The notes under the pieces: generated by a model
The model's database searches: none
Told to the model about the DNA's origin: nothing
What the model saw: the letters and a program-made list of their open reading frames with translations, nothing else
Shown: positions 39,796 to 49,118 of the stretch, piece after piece
Layout of the letters: the number at the start of each line of letters is the position of its first letter
Position numbering within the stretch: position 1 is the stretch's first letter
Made by a program: the position numbers and the translations under genes
Virus record (IMG/VR): IMGVR_UViG_3300002143_000235
Span: 62,001-126,000 of that record
Source: a virus
Length of the DNA: 64,000 nt
Strand: one strand, 5' to 3'

Positions 39796-41073
39796 TTAAA
39801 TGAACTTTATCTTCTCGTTTTTTACGATTTTAATTTGTTCAGAAATTTGATGACGTTTGCTTAAAAGTCCATTATAAACTTTTTGAACTTGAGTACTTTC
39901 TTTAAGAATAATTCCTTCGTTTTTGATTGCAATAATTGCGTTCTCAACGTCAGTAAGTTTTTCCATTAATACACGTTCTTGTTTTTCAAGATCTGTACGT
40001 TTTTTAAGTTCACCATCAAGTACCGATTCAAAGAAGAATGTAATATCAGCTCCAAGTTCATGCATTACATTTTCAATAAGCGGAAGTGCATTATCAAAAG
40101 TTCTGTAAGACTCACCGATGTGACGGTCGATTCTATACTGTGCAAGTTTTCCTTTATAGTTGAATACGAAACACTCGAATGCAGCATTACCAATGTTGTA
40201 GATGTGTTTCACTGTATCAACCTTCATGAACTTGTCAAGGTTGTTGTACGTCTCTTTCAAGATCGGGTAGTAAGCTTTACCCATAAAAGGGATAAGCGGT
40301 GAGTTGAAAAGTGTTTCAAGTGTTGCATCTTTGTCAGCCTCATCACCGTTCAAGAAGATCTTCTTAGTATCTGTTTCAAATGTTACAGTTAATTCTTCAG
40401 CAATTTTAAATGTAATATGATTCTCAGTAATCTTAGAACGTTTCATAGCATCTTCAAGCGTACGTATCTTACGAAGCGTATCTTGATCGTTAATATGATT
40501 TTCAAGAAGTGTTGCACCAATACCTTGGTCATTCATTAAGAACCATTTCTCAGCAATATATGTTGCATATTCACCAGCATTTACTTCTAATACAATTGAA
40601 AATACATCATCAATTTTACCACCTTTTGACAAATAGTTTTGTTTTGTTTGTGGATTTGTTGCAAGTTCACTAAGAAACATTTTAACCTCAAAGATCCACT
40701 CATACATTTTCAAATCATTAAGAATCTTGATCTTGCGATCTTCATCGTTAGTGACATTAATACACTCTATGAGAGTAGTCAATGCTGATTCATAAAGAAA
40801 ACCATTAGGCATACGATTAATTTTCGCATATAGGTCCTTTAAATTATACAATAGTGTATTATTCTTAAGTTCAGAATCAATTGATTCTAATAACACTGGA
40901 ACAGAATCATAGAATGAATACTGGTTTAATGTAGAAGAAAGTGAGTTGAATATCTCATGCTCAGAATATGAATCGCATAGATTGATGTGTTCAGATACAA
41001 TTGCATCAACTTCCGACTGTTCGTCCTTAAGACCAATACGGTATTCCAACAGTTTTAATTTTAATGATTTCAT
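39796..41073 (-). CDS. virion-type protein of unknown function
   Basis: 425 residues, helical, starting MKSLKLKLLEYRIGLKDEQ (a possible L-L-E processing site) and ending in a long coiled coil (KKRTDLEKQERVLMEKLTDV). Late-type promoter and flanking head genes suggest an internal or structural head protein. No family recognised. Confidence 0.7.
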   Translation of the reverse strand: MKSLKLKLLEYRIGLKDEQSEVDAIVSEHINLCDSYSEHEIFNSLSSTLNQYSFYDSVPVLLESIDSELKNNTLLYNLKDLYAKINRMPNGFLYESALTTLIECINVTNDEDRKIKILNDLKMYEWIFEVKMFLSELATNPQTKQNYLSKGGKIDDVFSIVLEVNAGEYATYIAEKWFLMNDQGIGATLLENHINDQDTLRKIRTLEDAMKRSKITENHITFKIAEELTVTFETDTKKIFLNGDEADKDATLETLFNSPLIPFMGKAYYPILKETYNNLDKFMKVDTVKHIYNIGNAAFECFVFNYKGKLAQYRIDRHIGESYRTFDNALPLIENVMHELGADITFFFESVLDGELKKRTDLEKQERVLMEKLTDVENAIIAIKNEGIILKESTQVQKVYNGLLSKRHQISEQIKIVKNEKIKFI

Positions 41074-41100
41074 ATAACCAAAGTCGGTTTGTAATTTTTA

Positions 41101-41108
41101 TTATATAT
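41101..41108 (-). promoter_or_regulatory. late promoter candidate
   Basis: TTAATATATAATAAAAA on the minus strand about 30 bases upstream of the ATG at 41073. Confidence 0.55.
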
Positions 41109-41131
41109 TAATGCTTTTCTGTAGAAAATAA

Positions 41132-41896
41132 TCACTGTACACCATTCATTCCAGGAAGATTTGGATTTGCGCCAAATTGATTGATACCTACGTCCCAGCG
41201 GTGTACATCGTTAGCAAATAATTTACTTGTTGGATCAATAATAGGAAAATATGTATTAATTTCAAAGTTATACGTTGAAACTAATAATTCCTTTTGTGTA
41301 CCATAATTTGATTCTAATACTACAGGATTATCATTTGTTCCAATGAAATTAAAGTTGGCTGTTAATGGCATTCTTTCAAAGGTATAGTTGAAGTACTTAT
41401 ACATAAAGAATACTTTCATCATATTTTGCCATGCTTTAAACACATCACCAACGTTATCCAAAAGAACATCAACTTTGATAGTCAGTTTTAATGGAACCCA
41501 TTTAATTTGTGAGGCAATCTGTATAAGTTCTTCTTCACCTTCTTCTAATTCAGGACTATCCGATAATACAAGAATGTTGTGCCAAACATTGGGATTACTA
41601 AAATCTTCATTCAAAACATCCCAATTTGTTACAGACATTACAGCACGCGGTATTTGATCGGTGTTCATATTCACACGTTTATCAGGAACATCATCAAAAA
41701 ATGCATCCAGAATATAACGTTCATCACCTAATAGTGCATAATTAACTGGTAATACTACATCATATGTTCCATTCTCTTGTGAATGATTCTTCCACGTGAG
41801 CTTATCTTTGATGAAAGCACAAAATCCTACAGCGACATTTCGCAAGTAAACATCTGAAAAATTGTATGGATCGTTAAAATTTGGTTGTTCTGCCAT
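41132..41896 (-). CDS. 15: tail completion / sheath terminator protein (T4 gp15-like)
   Basis: 254 residues (T4 gp15: 272). IKWVPLKLTIKVDVLLDNVG followed by DVFKAWQNMMKVFFMYKYF parallels gp15 (PIKMIYELSIFTRYEDDMFQ then IVEQILPYFQPHF), and VSTYNFEINTYFPIIDP parallels WSLTFEVNGWMYPPVD. Caps the tail and joins it to the head neck. Upstream of the head operon on the same strand. Confidence 0.75.
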   Translation of the reverse strand: MAEQPNFNDPYNFSDVYLRNVAVGFCAFIKDKLTWKNHSQENGTYDVVLPVNYALLGDERYILDAFFDDVPDKRVNMNTDQIPRAVMSVTNWDVLNEDFSNPNVWHNILVLSDSPELEEGEEELIQIASQIKWVPLKLTIKVDVLLDNVGDVFKAWQNMMKVFFMYKYFNYTFERMPLTANFNFIGTNDNPVVLESNYGTQKELLVSTYNFEINTYFPIIDPTSKLFANDVHRWDVGINQFGANPNLPGMNGVQ

Positions 41897-42013
41897 AAAC
41901 TATATACCAGAAATCTTCTTCTATACGTGCACTATGTGCTTATAATACATATGTGGCATAAAAAAATAATTAATTATTTCTAAACACTTTCTTGTTTTAG
42001 ATGTAAAAGCAAC

Positions 42014-42979
42014 ATGAGTGATACAATTGTAAAAAAATTATACTGGGCGCGTTATCGCCCAAAAACTATCGAGGCAATGATCTTATTACCTCGAATTAGA
42101 AAAGAATTGCTTGATAAAGACGAAAATGTTGTTCTTTCAGGAAATTATCTTTTTGTTGGAACTTCTGGAAATGGTAAATCATCTTTAGCTAATATTATCG
42201 CTGGTGATCATGCATTAAAAGTAAATGCTAGTTTTAACTCTTCTGTAGAAGATTTAAAAGATCGTGTTATGGATTTTTGCCGTACAGGTGATATTTTCAG
42301 CGACAATGGTACTAAGATTGTTTGGCTAGAAGAATTTGATGGTGTATCGGCAAAATATCAAGAAGCTCTTCGTGCATTCATTGAAGATCATGAAGATAAT
42401 GTACGTTTTATTGCAACATGTAATAATCTTAGCAAAATATCACCAGCAATGCTTTCACGTTTTACGACAATTAAATTTGATCCAGAAAACGAAATAGAAG
42501 CAAATTTCTTGAAAGATGAATACTTTGAACGTTGTATGCTCATTGTTGATAAAAACAACCTCGAGATCAACGAGGATCAAGTAAAATCACTGATCAATAT
42601 TAATTTTCCTGATCTTAGAAGTGTGCTCAAAGCATTGCAACGTGTGGAAAAAGTTGGAGGCTACAACCAAGGTGTAAATACATCATTGAATGTTGATTTC
42701 TATAATATTGTTTTCTCGGGTATAGATACAGAGAAAACATATAATTGGGTAATTGAATCATTCGGTGATAGTATTGATAATTTGCTCAAATTATGCGGAC
42801 GACCACTTTGTCAATATATTTTCAAAGAAAAAACAGAATATATTGGAGCAATTACAAAGCTAACAGATCTTTACAAAGAATACTCAGCATTATTTGCTTC
42901 AGGTAATATTTTAGATCCAGTTGTTCTTGCTGTTTCTTATATCTATCAGATTCAAGAAACTATTAAAAATTCAAAATAA
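42014..42979 (+). CDS. 44: sliding clamp loader ATPase (T4 gp44-like)
   Basis: 321 residues (T4 gp44: 319). N-terminal WARYRPKTIEAMILLPRIR is the RFC box; Walker A GTSGNGKSS (49-57); Walker B IVWLEEFDG (102-110), where the usual D before E-F-D is E; sensor FIATCNNLSKISPAMLSRFT. AAA+ subunit that opens the clamp and loads it on DNA. First gene of a plus-strand replication group. Confidence 0.9.
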   Translation: MSDTIVKKLYWARYRPKTIEAMILLPRIRKELLDKDENVVLSGNYLFVGTSGNGKSSLANIIAGDHALKVNASFNSSVEDLKDRVMDFCRTGDIFSDNGTKIVWLEEFDGVSAKYQEALRAFIEDHEDNVRFIATCNNLSKISPAMLSRFTTIKFDPENEIEANFLKDEYFERCMLIVDKNNLEINEDQVKSLININFPDLRSVLKALQRVEKVGGYNQGVNTSLNVDFYNIVFSGIDTEKTYNWVIESFGDSIDNLLKLCGRPLCQYIFKEKTEYIGAITKLTDLYKEYSALFASGNILDPVVLAVSYIYQIQETIKNSK

Positions 42980-42985
42980 ATTAAC

Positions 42986-43294
42986 ATGGCACACAAAGAT
43001 GCATGGACTGAAATCATCAGCACCAACGTTCAGGAATATATTAGTACTGTTAAATTTTCACATCCAGATTTTTCTGTAAAAGAATTTAAAAAAGAATTAC
43101 AAAACATTGTAGGAATGATTCCCGCTGTTGACCTTAAATGGAAAACTGAAACAGTTGTTAATGAATTAAAACGAGATGCTGGTGTAAAAGATTATACAAC
43201 AATTACAGACAAAGTGACTGATGTAAAAGTATATTTTACTTACGTTGATAATAACGGTAAAACACAACCAGTATCATTACATTATATTATTTAA
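42986..43294 (+). CDS. hypothetical protein
   Basis: 102 residues, alpha/beta, seven bases after gp44. In T4 the small clamp-loader subunit gp62 follows gp44, but this protein does not look like gp62. Function unknown. Confidence 0.7.
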   Translation: MAHKDAWTEIISTNVQEYISTVKFSHPDFSVKEFKKELQNIVGMIPAVDLKWKTETVVNELKRDAGVKDYTTITDKVTDVKVYFTYVDNNGKTQPVSLHYII

Positions 43295-43300
43295 GTAAGT

Positions 43301-44284
43301 ATGTGGATAATTTTTGATGGAAATTATTTGCTTATGAAGGCAGTATTTGCACTTCATAAAGCAAACCAAATATATGGTAATCTTGAACAACTGTTGACAA
43401 ACAACATTGATAAATATATTGCACTGAATAAGTGGGATAAAATCATTATTGTTTCTGATTCAAGAAAAAAATCATGGAGAAAAGAATACCTTAACAAGTA
43501 TAAAGAGAACCGTGTAAAACAAGAAGATATTGACTGGGAATATGTATTTACCATTTATGCTGAATGGAAAGCTGAAATGACTAAAAAATATTTAGTATTT
43601 GAAGGTGATAATATTGAAGGTGATGATTGGATTGCTTTTACAGCACAATATGGAAACAAACATGGAAATAACACTGTTGTTATTTCTTCTGACCAGGATA
43701 TGTATCAGCTTGTAAATTTCAAAGTAAATGACAAGCGTACAACTATTCATATTCAAGTAGCTGATACAATGGGTTCTGAACTTGTTGTTTTACCTGAAGG
43801 TTGGGAAATTTGGCGTGACGCATTTGGTAAAAATACCGGTAACGATGTATTCAAACTTGACAATTCGGTAGCAAATGTACAGTTCTTCGATCGGATAGTT
43901 GCTAATTGGCAGAATGTTGAGGTCAATCATCACCAACGATTGTTTGAGAAAATAGTTATGGGTGATAAGGGTGACAATATTGATTCAGTTTATCAAACAC
44001 TTACAAAAACTAGCAAGATTGTTGGAATTGGAAAAGCAGGAGCACGTAAGATTTGGGAATTTTACAATGCTAATGTTAATACACATTACATAATTGATGA
44101 AGAATTTTTTGATGATGTTGTGATGTGTTTAGAGCGTGTTAAAAACATTGAACTGCCTCATGGCGTTCGTAGAACAGTACGAGACAATATCAAATTAAAT
44201 TCTAAATTAATTGAACTTAAGTGGACAAATTACCCAGACTGGGTGATGAACGAAATTGTTGAAAAGATTGAAGATTATTTATAA
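43301..44284 (+). CDS. rnh: RNase H / 5'-3' flap exonuclease (T4 Rnh-like)
   Basis: 327 residues (T4 RNase H: 305). Acidic metal-binding motifs in order: IIFDGNYLL (D5), SDSRKKSWRKEYLNKYKENR, EGDNIEGDDWI, SSDQDMYQL, MGDKGDNID, then a helix-hairpin-helix GIGKAGARKIW. Removes RNA primers from lagging-strand fragments. Its stop overlaps the next ATG (TAATGG). Confidence 0.88.
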   Translation: MWIIFDGNYLLMKAVFALHKANQIYGNLEQLLTNNIDKYIALNKWDKIIIVSDSRKKSWRKEYLNKYKENRVKQEDIDWEYVFTIYAEWKAEMTKKYLVFEGDNIEGDDWIAFTAQYGNKHGNNTVVISSDQDMYQLVNFKVNDKRTTIHIQVADTMGSELVVLPEGWEIWRDAFGKNTGNDVFKLDNSVANVQFFDRIVANWQNVEVNHHQRLFEKIVMGDKGDNIDSVYQTLTKTSKIVGIGKAGARKIWEFYNANVNTHYIIDEEFFDDVVMCLERVKNIELPHGVRRTVRDNIKLNSKLIELKWTNYPDWVMNEIVEKIEDYL

Positions 44285-44490
44285 TGGTTAATTTCAATCA
44301 CTCTAAACCTATTGATTTACGTAAGTCTAAACAAAGGCAGGAAAACCAAGTATATAGTACAGAGACATGGATGCTGGAACTTGTCACTTTTGATATTGTT
44401 CCAAATCGAAGTTTTTCTTCTGCAAAAATGCAAGATATGATGGATACATTTTTGAATACATACGACAGCGTAAATCGCTTTAACAAATGA
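44284..44490 (+). CDS. small hypothetical protein
   Basis: 68 residues, coupled at both ends: its start overlaps the RNase H stop and its ATGA end overlaps the nuclease start at 44487. Basic first half. Function unknown, presumably in DNA metabolism. Confidence 0.7.
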   Translation: MVNFNHSKPIDLRKSKQRQENQVYSTETWMLELVTFDIVPNRSFSSAKMQDMMDTFLNTYDSVNRFNK

Positions 44491-45155
44491 CTGAATCAGA
44501 ACTCACAGAATACGTCAGAGGTGATCTGAACGAGCTTGGATACACTACGTATGCTGAGGTTTGCATGAAAGGTGGTGGAAGCAAACGCTGCGATATGTAT
44601 GCACGTGTTGAAGATGTTAATCATCCAAATCATAATCACACAATTGTATTTGAAGCAAAGCTTTCATTTACATTTAAAGTACTTGAACAGGCTTATTACT
44701 GGAAAAATCGTGCACATGATTGTTACATTATTGTTCCAGCAACTTACAAGAACATGTCTTCACGAAAATTTGCTCGTGAAGTATGTAAATTATTAGGTAT
44801 TGGCGTAATGGAAGTCAATGTAACTCGTGGTAAATACCATGTAACTGTTAAACCAACAAGATGTGATCATCCAAAATTTCCTACATTGTATGACGAGCAA
44901 AAATTAACATTAGCATCTAATGCACAGAATGAGTATGTTACACCGTTTAAGATTACTGTTAAAAATATTAATGAATACATGGAACACAAGGATCAGGAAT
45001 ACCTGACAGCACTTGTGAAGAATATCAAACATCATTACAAAGGCGATATCGGTGCAACAAGAACAATTCGTTATTTGATTGATCAAGGCGTTATAAAAGG
45101 ATACCACATAATTAAAGAAAAGAACAAACTTTTATTAAAAAAACATGGATTTTAA
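44487..45155 (+). CDS. PD-(D/E)xK nuclease-like protein
   Basis: 222 residues. N-terminal SELTEYVRGDLNELGYTTYA then KRCDMYARVED and TIVFEAKLSF give the E...D...E-x-K core of the restriction-endonuclease fold. The second half (residues 140-222) has a helical domain with GATRTIRYLIDQGVIKGY. Could be a nuclease in host DNA degradation or recombination. Overlaps the next gene by 11 bases. Confidence 0.65.
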   Translation: MTESELTEYVRGDLNELGYTTYAEVCMKGGGSKRCDMYARVEDVNHPNHNHTIVFEAKLSFTFKVLEQAYYWKNRAHDCYIIVPATYKNMSSRKFAREVCKLLGIGVMEVNVTRGKYHVTVKPTRCDHPKFPTLYDEQKLTLASNAQNEYVTPFKITVKNINEYMEHKDQEYLTALVKNIKHHYKGDIGATRTIRYLIDQGVIKGYHIIKEKNKLLLKKHGF

Positions 45156-45540
45156 AACTATAGTGAACTGTATGTTCCAAAATAAAATACAATGGAATTC
45201 ATTAAGTGATAAAGATAAAGAAGATTTTTTCTTTATTATCAATCGCTATATGTCTAAAAAATATCCAATCCATGCACAAAAATTTAATGATAAAAATATT
45301 GATAAAGCTACAGCAATGGATATATGGTTTATGTTTATGAAACGTGAATCACGTGTTCCATTTTGGTTTTGGAAAGGCCCAACAAAAAAGAAAGATCCAG
45401 AAATTAAAGGTTGGCAATCAGTAATGGAGTTCAATGATATGAATATGCAGGATATATACACATTATGTGAAATGTTTCCAAATGACGTCAAAGAAGAAGT
45501 TAAACGTATTGAACTTATTAGAAAGGAGACAGAAAAATGA
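45145..45540 (+). CDS. possible clamp loader small subunit (gp62-like)
   Basis: 131 residues. DFFFIINRYMSKKYPIHAQK and VPFWFWKGPTKKKD recall the N-R-x-L-S and K-x-F-x-K-W blocks of T4-like gp62 proteins, and the gene is in the same string as gp44. The resemblance is weak and it is shorter than T4 gp62 (187). Ends with ATGA overlap to the next gene. Confidence 0.5.
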   Translation: MDFKTIVNCMFQNKIQWNSLSDKDKEDFFFIINRYMSKKYPIHAQKFNDKNIDKATAMDIWFMFMKRESRVPFWFWKGPTKKKDPEIKGWQSVMEFNDMNMQDIYTLCEMFPNDVKEEVKRIELIRKETEK

Positions 45541-45935
45541 TTATTGATTTTTGGGAAAATGTGCATCTATTTAATGATGCCAAAACATTGAAAGAAAAAG
45601 CACGCGAATACTATACAGAAGATTTTATATCTGATTATACAAAATGGAAAAAAAACTTATCAATGTTTAATTCACTTGTTTACGACGATATGCTTGATAA
45701 TGATATGGATCCTACTGTATGGGTGGATATGACATATGATGTATTCTGTCAATCTGTTAATGATGGTATTGAAGCATGTATCGAAGCTAATGGAACAATT
45801 GTTCCAACAGATGTAACAAATGTATTAAATGACATGCGTGTGAATCATCTTTACGTAATGCTTGAGGCAACAAATCATAAACGATTTACACTTGGGTCAA
45901 TCATGAGTAGTATAAAAACAGTAAAATTCTTGTAA
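45537..45935 (+). CDS. hypothetical protein
   Basis: 132 residues, acidic and helical. Coupled by overlap to both neighbours (ATGA at 45537, TAATG at 45933). Function unknown. Confidence 0.7.
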   Translation: MIIDFWENVHLFNDAKTLKEKAREYYTEDFISDYTKWKKNLSMFNSLVYDDMLDNDMDPTVWVDMTYDVFCQSVNDGIEACIEANGTIVPTDVTNVLNDMRVNHLYVMLEATNHKRFTLGSIMSSIKTVKFL

Positions 45936-46279
45936 TGCCATTAATTCCTTTTAATTTAGAATTAAAACTCAAATCAGAGTTTGAAAAGTTAGAAAATAAA
46001 TTATTTGAAGCACTCAAAGATAAAGCTGACGGAATTTATCATATCCAAGAACAATTAGATAAAGTAATGTCAAAAAATATACCAAAAGGTAATTTTGATG
46101 CCGAGGCATACAAGAAAAAACTGTGGGAAGTCATTGCCCGTGAATGGGCTACAGCTCTTGCAAAACAACACACAAAAATTCTGGCTGAAGATGTATCAAA
46201 AATTCTAGCTAACGAAATAACTGCTTATATCAAAACTGCAACAGTTGCAGTTTCAGGAACTACCGGAATAATTACTTAA
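45935..46279 (+). CDS. probable virion-associated helical protein
   Basis: 114 residues: a charged helix at 8-45, then AREWATALAKQHTKILAEDV and a beta/hydrophobic end (ATVAVSGTTGIIT). The overall pattern (helical, ending T-x-V-x-V-x-x-T-T-G) resembles small virion-associated proteins of other phages. It overlaps the minus-strand lysozyme gene by eight bases at the 3' end. Confidence 0.6.
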   Translation: MPLIPFNLELKLKSEFEKLENKLFEALKDKADGIYHIQEQLDKVMSKNIPKGNFDAEAYKKKLWEVIAREWATALAKQHTKILAEDVSKILANEITAYIKTATVAVSGTTGIIT

Positions 46280-47192
46280 TTGCAAGTAGCTGATCAAGTT
46301 TGACAGCAACTTTTTGACCAAATAAGAATGCTTCTTTCTTACGTCTCTTAACATGTCCTGGATAAGTAACGTTTTGTACAAGAATTTGCTTTGTAGCACC
46401 TTCAATATCGCCTGCCTTGAGTTTCTTTAAGAAATCAGATTTACGCATGTTACCGATACCCATATTGTACGTAAGCGAGATCATAGCATCATACATGTTT
46501 TGTGATACAAACACTTTACACTTTTCATCTTTCATATCACGCATAATACGGTCTACACCTTTTTGTGCATCTTTAATATCTTCTAAAAGTAAATCTAATG
46601 CTTGATCTTCTGTAATAGTTGTAACATTTGCTCGCATTTTTGTAATTGATTTACGTTCAGCATGACCATATCCAATAGTAATCATACCATCTTTAATATC
46701 GTATGCTGTAAGTACAGGTTTACCACTACGACCTTCTTCATGTTTTAGAAAATCTATAAGTGTATCAGAATATGTTGTTGGAGTTTTAAACTGTGTCATA
46801 TCTATATCTTCCATTGAACCGATCTTAAGATCACTAAATAGTGAAATTGTATCTTTTTTTAATTTTGTATAATCATTACTTGTTGCTTCTTTTGTAGAAC
46901 CAAAAGCGTAACTAATATCAGAAAGTGCAATTGATCCAGCAAAAGCTACCAAAGCATACTTCACTATATCACGTTTCATTGTGTATGGAAGCGTTACAAT
47001 CTTATCAAGTACTTCAGCAAAGACTTTCTTAAAACTTACATTCTTTTTACTTTCTTCCTGAATATCATTCTTAATCATCAATACGTCTTCACGCATACCA
47101 TATGGTAATGTATCAAGATAGCCAGTTTCAAACGATGAATTGAATTCACGGATGAGTTGATATTTTTTAAATTCAAGAAAATCTGTAATCAT
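46272..47192 (-). CDS. virion lysozyme (GH24, T4 lysozyme-like) with targeting and membrane segment
   Basis: 306 residues. Residues 140-306 are a T4-type lysozyme: E153 in LKHEEG, D165 in AYDIKDG, T172 in ITIGYGHAE, then a C-terminal domain with SLTYNMGIGNMRKSDFLKKL. The first 140 residues are extra: a capsid-targeting-like start MITDFLEFKKYQLIREF and a hydrophobic segment (IVKYALVAFAGSIALSDISY, 77-96). A late-type box is just upstream. Degrades peptidoglycan, either at entry or at lysis. Confidence 0.88.
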   Translation of the reverse strand: MITDFLEFKKYQLIREFNSSFETGYLDTLPYGMREDVLMIKNDIQEESKKNVSFKKVFAEVLDKIVTLPYTMKRDIVKYALVAFAGSIALSDISYAFGSTKEATSNDYTKLKKDTISLFSDLKIGSMEDIDMTQFKTPTTYSDTLIDFLKHEEGRSGKPVLTAYDIKDGMITIGYGHAERKSITKMRANVTTITEDQALDLLLEDIKDAQKGVDRIMRDMKDEKCKVFVSQNMYDAMISLTYNMGIGNMRKSDFLKKLKAGDIEGATKQILVQNVTYPGHVKRRKKEAFLFGQKVAVKLDQLLAIK

Positions 47193-47195
47193 ACA

Positions 47196-47203
47196 TTATA
47201 TAT
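47196..47203 (-). promoter_or_regulatory. late promoter candidate of the lysozyme gene
   Basis: GGATATATAATG on the minus strand, very close to the ATG at 47192. Confidence 0.45.
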
Positions 47204-47216
47204 CCAGAATTTTTAC

Positions 47217-47224
47217 TATATTTG
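47217..47224 (+). promoter_or_regulatory. TATATTTG promoter
   Basis: TTTTTACTATATTTGTAATC in front of 47237; the same ACTATATTTGTAATCTAAA-type module recurs at 47524. Confidence 0.7.
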
Positions 47225-47236
47225 TAATCTAAACAA

Positions 47237-47515
47237 ATGTGTATGGGAACTATTTTAGTATGTCTTATCATGATTGGTGGTGGTTACAGCATGTATCGAA
47301 TAATGAAAATTGCTGAAAAAATCTTTACTACAATCAGAGATATTGAGACACGAGCAAATGCGACAAACGATCTTACCGAGCTAGAAGGATTATGGGATGA
47401 GCTGATTACTATCAGTAAAGAATCATTTCATAAAACAACTGGCGCACGAGTAAAAGAAGTCGCGGTGATGCTAAAAACAAAATATAAAGTACTAAAAGAA
47501 GTACAAGGTAAATAA
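47237..47515 (+). CDS. small membrane-anchored protein
   Basis: 92 residues. MCMGTILVCLIMIGGGYSMY is a membrane anchor with the rest a charged helix on the inner side. The leader is only about eight bases long. Function unknown; early-expressed membrane proteins of this form often act in superinfection exclusion. Confidence 0.7.
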   Translation: MCMGTILVCLIMIGGGYSMYRIMKIAEKIFTTIRDIETRANATNDLTELEGLWDELITISKESFHKTTGARVKEVAVMLKTKYKVLKEVQGK

Positions 47516-47523
47516 ATTTTACC

Positions 47524-47531
47524 TATATTTG
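47524..47531 (+). promoter_or_regulatory. TATATTTG promoter
   Basis: CCTATATTTGTAATCTAAAT, 22 bases upstream of the ATG at 47554. Confidence 0.7.
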
Positions 47532-47553
47532 TAATCTAAATAAGAAACAAAAC

Positions 47554-48075
47554 ATGGAAGGTTCACAAAATGAATTTCAATCATTTAAGGATTTATGTGC
47601 TGAGATTGATTATCAATCTGTGTACACATATGAGCAGCGTGTAGATTTCTTTAATAAATATAAACTTTCAACTGCAAAAAAATTCATCAATCCTGTAATG
47701 TTACTTACAGAACACTTATTGAAAGCTGGTGGTCAATATACTGAATATTCTGGATTTGAATTCAATGGTATATCACATTCCGGTGCCGTTCAATCTGCTT
47801 TCAATAAAAAATTAGAAGAAGGTGTAAATGATTTTGTAACCATTGATCAAAAAGGTGAAACAACTTGGGTGTATCGTGTTTTCCATCATCCATATAATAA
47901 CAGTTTACAAAAAAGAGAAAAACTTGAAAGAATAATGTTTATTGAAAAAAAAACATTGGTAACTTTCAAAATTTCTAATTTTACATTTTTTCCAGTTCCA
48001 AATTATTGTTTTTATCGAGCGGCTATTGAATTTTGTAAAGATTTTGGGTTCAATATTAATTTTAAAAATTTTTAA
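47554..48075 (+). CDS. hypothetical protein
   Basis: 173 residues, aromatic-rich, with a beta hairpin ITTWVYRVFHHPY-like region. No family recognised. Fourteen bases upstream of the nucleotidyltransferase gene, so co-transcribed with it. Confidence 0.7.
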   Translation: MEGSQNEFQSFKDLCAEIDYQSVYTYEQRVDFFNKYKLSTAKKFINPVMLLTEHLLKAGGQYTEYSGFEFNGISHSGAVQSAFNKKLEEGVNDFVTIDQKGETTWVYRVFHHPYNNSLQKREKLERIMFIEKKTLVTFKISNFTFFPVPNYCFYRAAIEFCKDFGFNINFKNF

Positions 48076-48089
48076 AAACAATTATAAAA

Positions 48090-49091
48090 ATGGGCGGTCA
48101 AGCACTAAAAAATACATTTACTAGACGATATCAAAAAGATGAGTTCGACAAAATCGCACCAGTGATTAAAGAGAAATTATTGAAGGTATTTCCAAAAGTA
48201 GATATGCCAAAATATTTTCGATTTAAACCTAGTTTTGGTGATGCAGATTTTGTATGTATGGCTACGGATAAAAATATAGACTTTGAGAAATTCTTTGTTG
48301 ATGAATTTCAATCGAAAGAAATTTTTAAGAATGGTCATGTTTATTCAATTGAATATAAAGAATTACAAGTAGACATTATCATAACACCAGAAAAAGCATA
48401 TGAAACATCTTTATCATATTTTGCTTGGAACGATTGTGGAAATTTAATTGGAAAGGTTGCACATCGTTTCGGTTTGAAATGGGGTTACAAGGGATTGGTG
48501 TACAAATACACAATCGATGGTAAGAAACTCGGTGAATTTGTTATCACTACTGATTACCGTAAAGCCCTTGCATTTCTTGGATTTGATGTTGCGAGATACG
48601 ATGAAGGATTCGACAATCTGCAAGAGATCTTTGACTTTGTTACATCTTCAAAATATTTCAATCCTTGGATGTTTGATTTTGAAACATTGAATCGTATCAA
48701 CCGTGAACGTGATCAGAAACGTGCAACTTATGCGGCATTCGTTGAACACGTTGCACCAATGAAAGAAATCGGTAGAGAACAATACCATTATTTCTATCAT
48801 GATAAGAAAGCGTACCTTGCACTTATTGATGCATCTTTTCCAGGGTTTTTTAGAAAATATAGAGGCCTTGAGAAAAAAGAAGAACGTAAACGTGCAGTTC
48901 ATGCTTTGTACAATGGTAGATTGATTATGGAAGCCTACCCGACATTATCAGGTAAATTTCTTGGAACAGCAATGCACGCATTTTCTGATTCATTCGCAAA
49001 CCTTGAAGCAATGGAGGATTGGATTCTTGAAACAAATGATACAGAAAAAATTCTGGAACATTTCGCAAATATTACACGACTTACGCTTTAA
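48090..49091 (+). CDS. polymerase-beta-type nucleotidyltransferase
   Basis: 333 residues. GGQAL (2-6), GDADF (D51 and D53) and VDIIITP (D95) make up the G-[GS]...D-x-D...D catalytic set of the superfamily that includes CCA-adding enzymes, poly(A) polymerases and antibiotic or toxin transferases. A helical C-terminal part follows. Substrate unknown. The next gene is a 2H phosphoesterase, a pairing that suggests RNA end processing or repair. Confidence 0.7.
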   Translation: MGGQALKNTFTRRYQKDEFDKIAPVIKEKLLKVFPKVDMPKYFRFKPSFGDADFVCMATDKNIDFEKFFVDEFQSKEIFKNGHVYSIEYKELQVDIIITPEKAYETSLSYFAWNDCGNLIGKVAHRFGLKWGYKGLVYKYTIDGKKLGEFVITTDYRKALAFLGFDVARYDEGFDNLQEIFDFVTSSKYFNPWMFDFETLNRINRERDQKRATYAAFVEHVAPMKEIGREQYHYFYHDKKAYLALIDASFPGFFRKYRGLEKKEERKRAVHALYNGRLIMEAYPTLSGKFLGTAMHAFSDSFANLEAMEDWILETNDTEKILEHFANITRLTL

Positions 49092-49106
49092 GTCAATTAT
49101 TTTTAC

Positions 49107-49114
49107 TATATTCG
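49107..49114 (+). promoter_or_regulatory. TATATTCG promoter, leaderless spacing
   Basis: ACTATATTCG-AGAC-ATG: the box ends four bases before the ATG at 49119. Confidence 0.65.
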
Positions 49115-49118
49115 AGAC

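Noticed and set aside
42986-43294. Clamp loader small subunit gp62 directly after gp44
   Set aside because: The expected gp62 sequence blocks are missing; the gene at 45145 is a somewhat better candidate.
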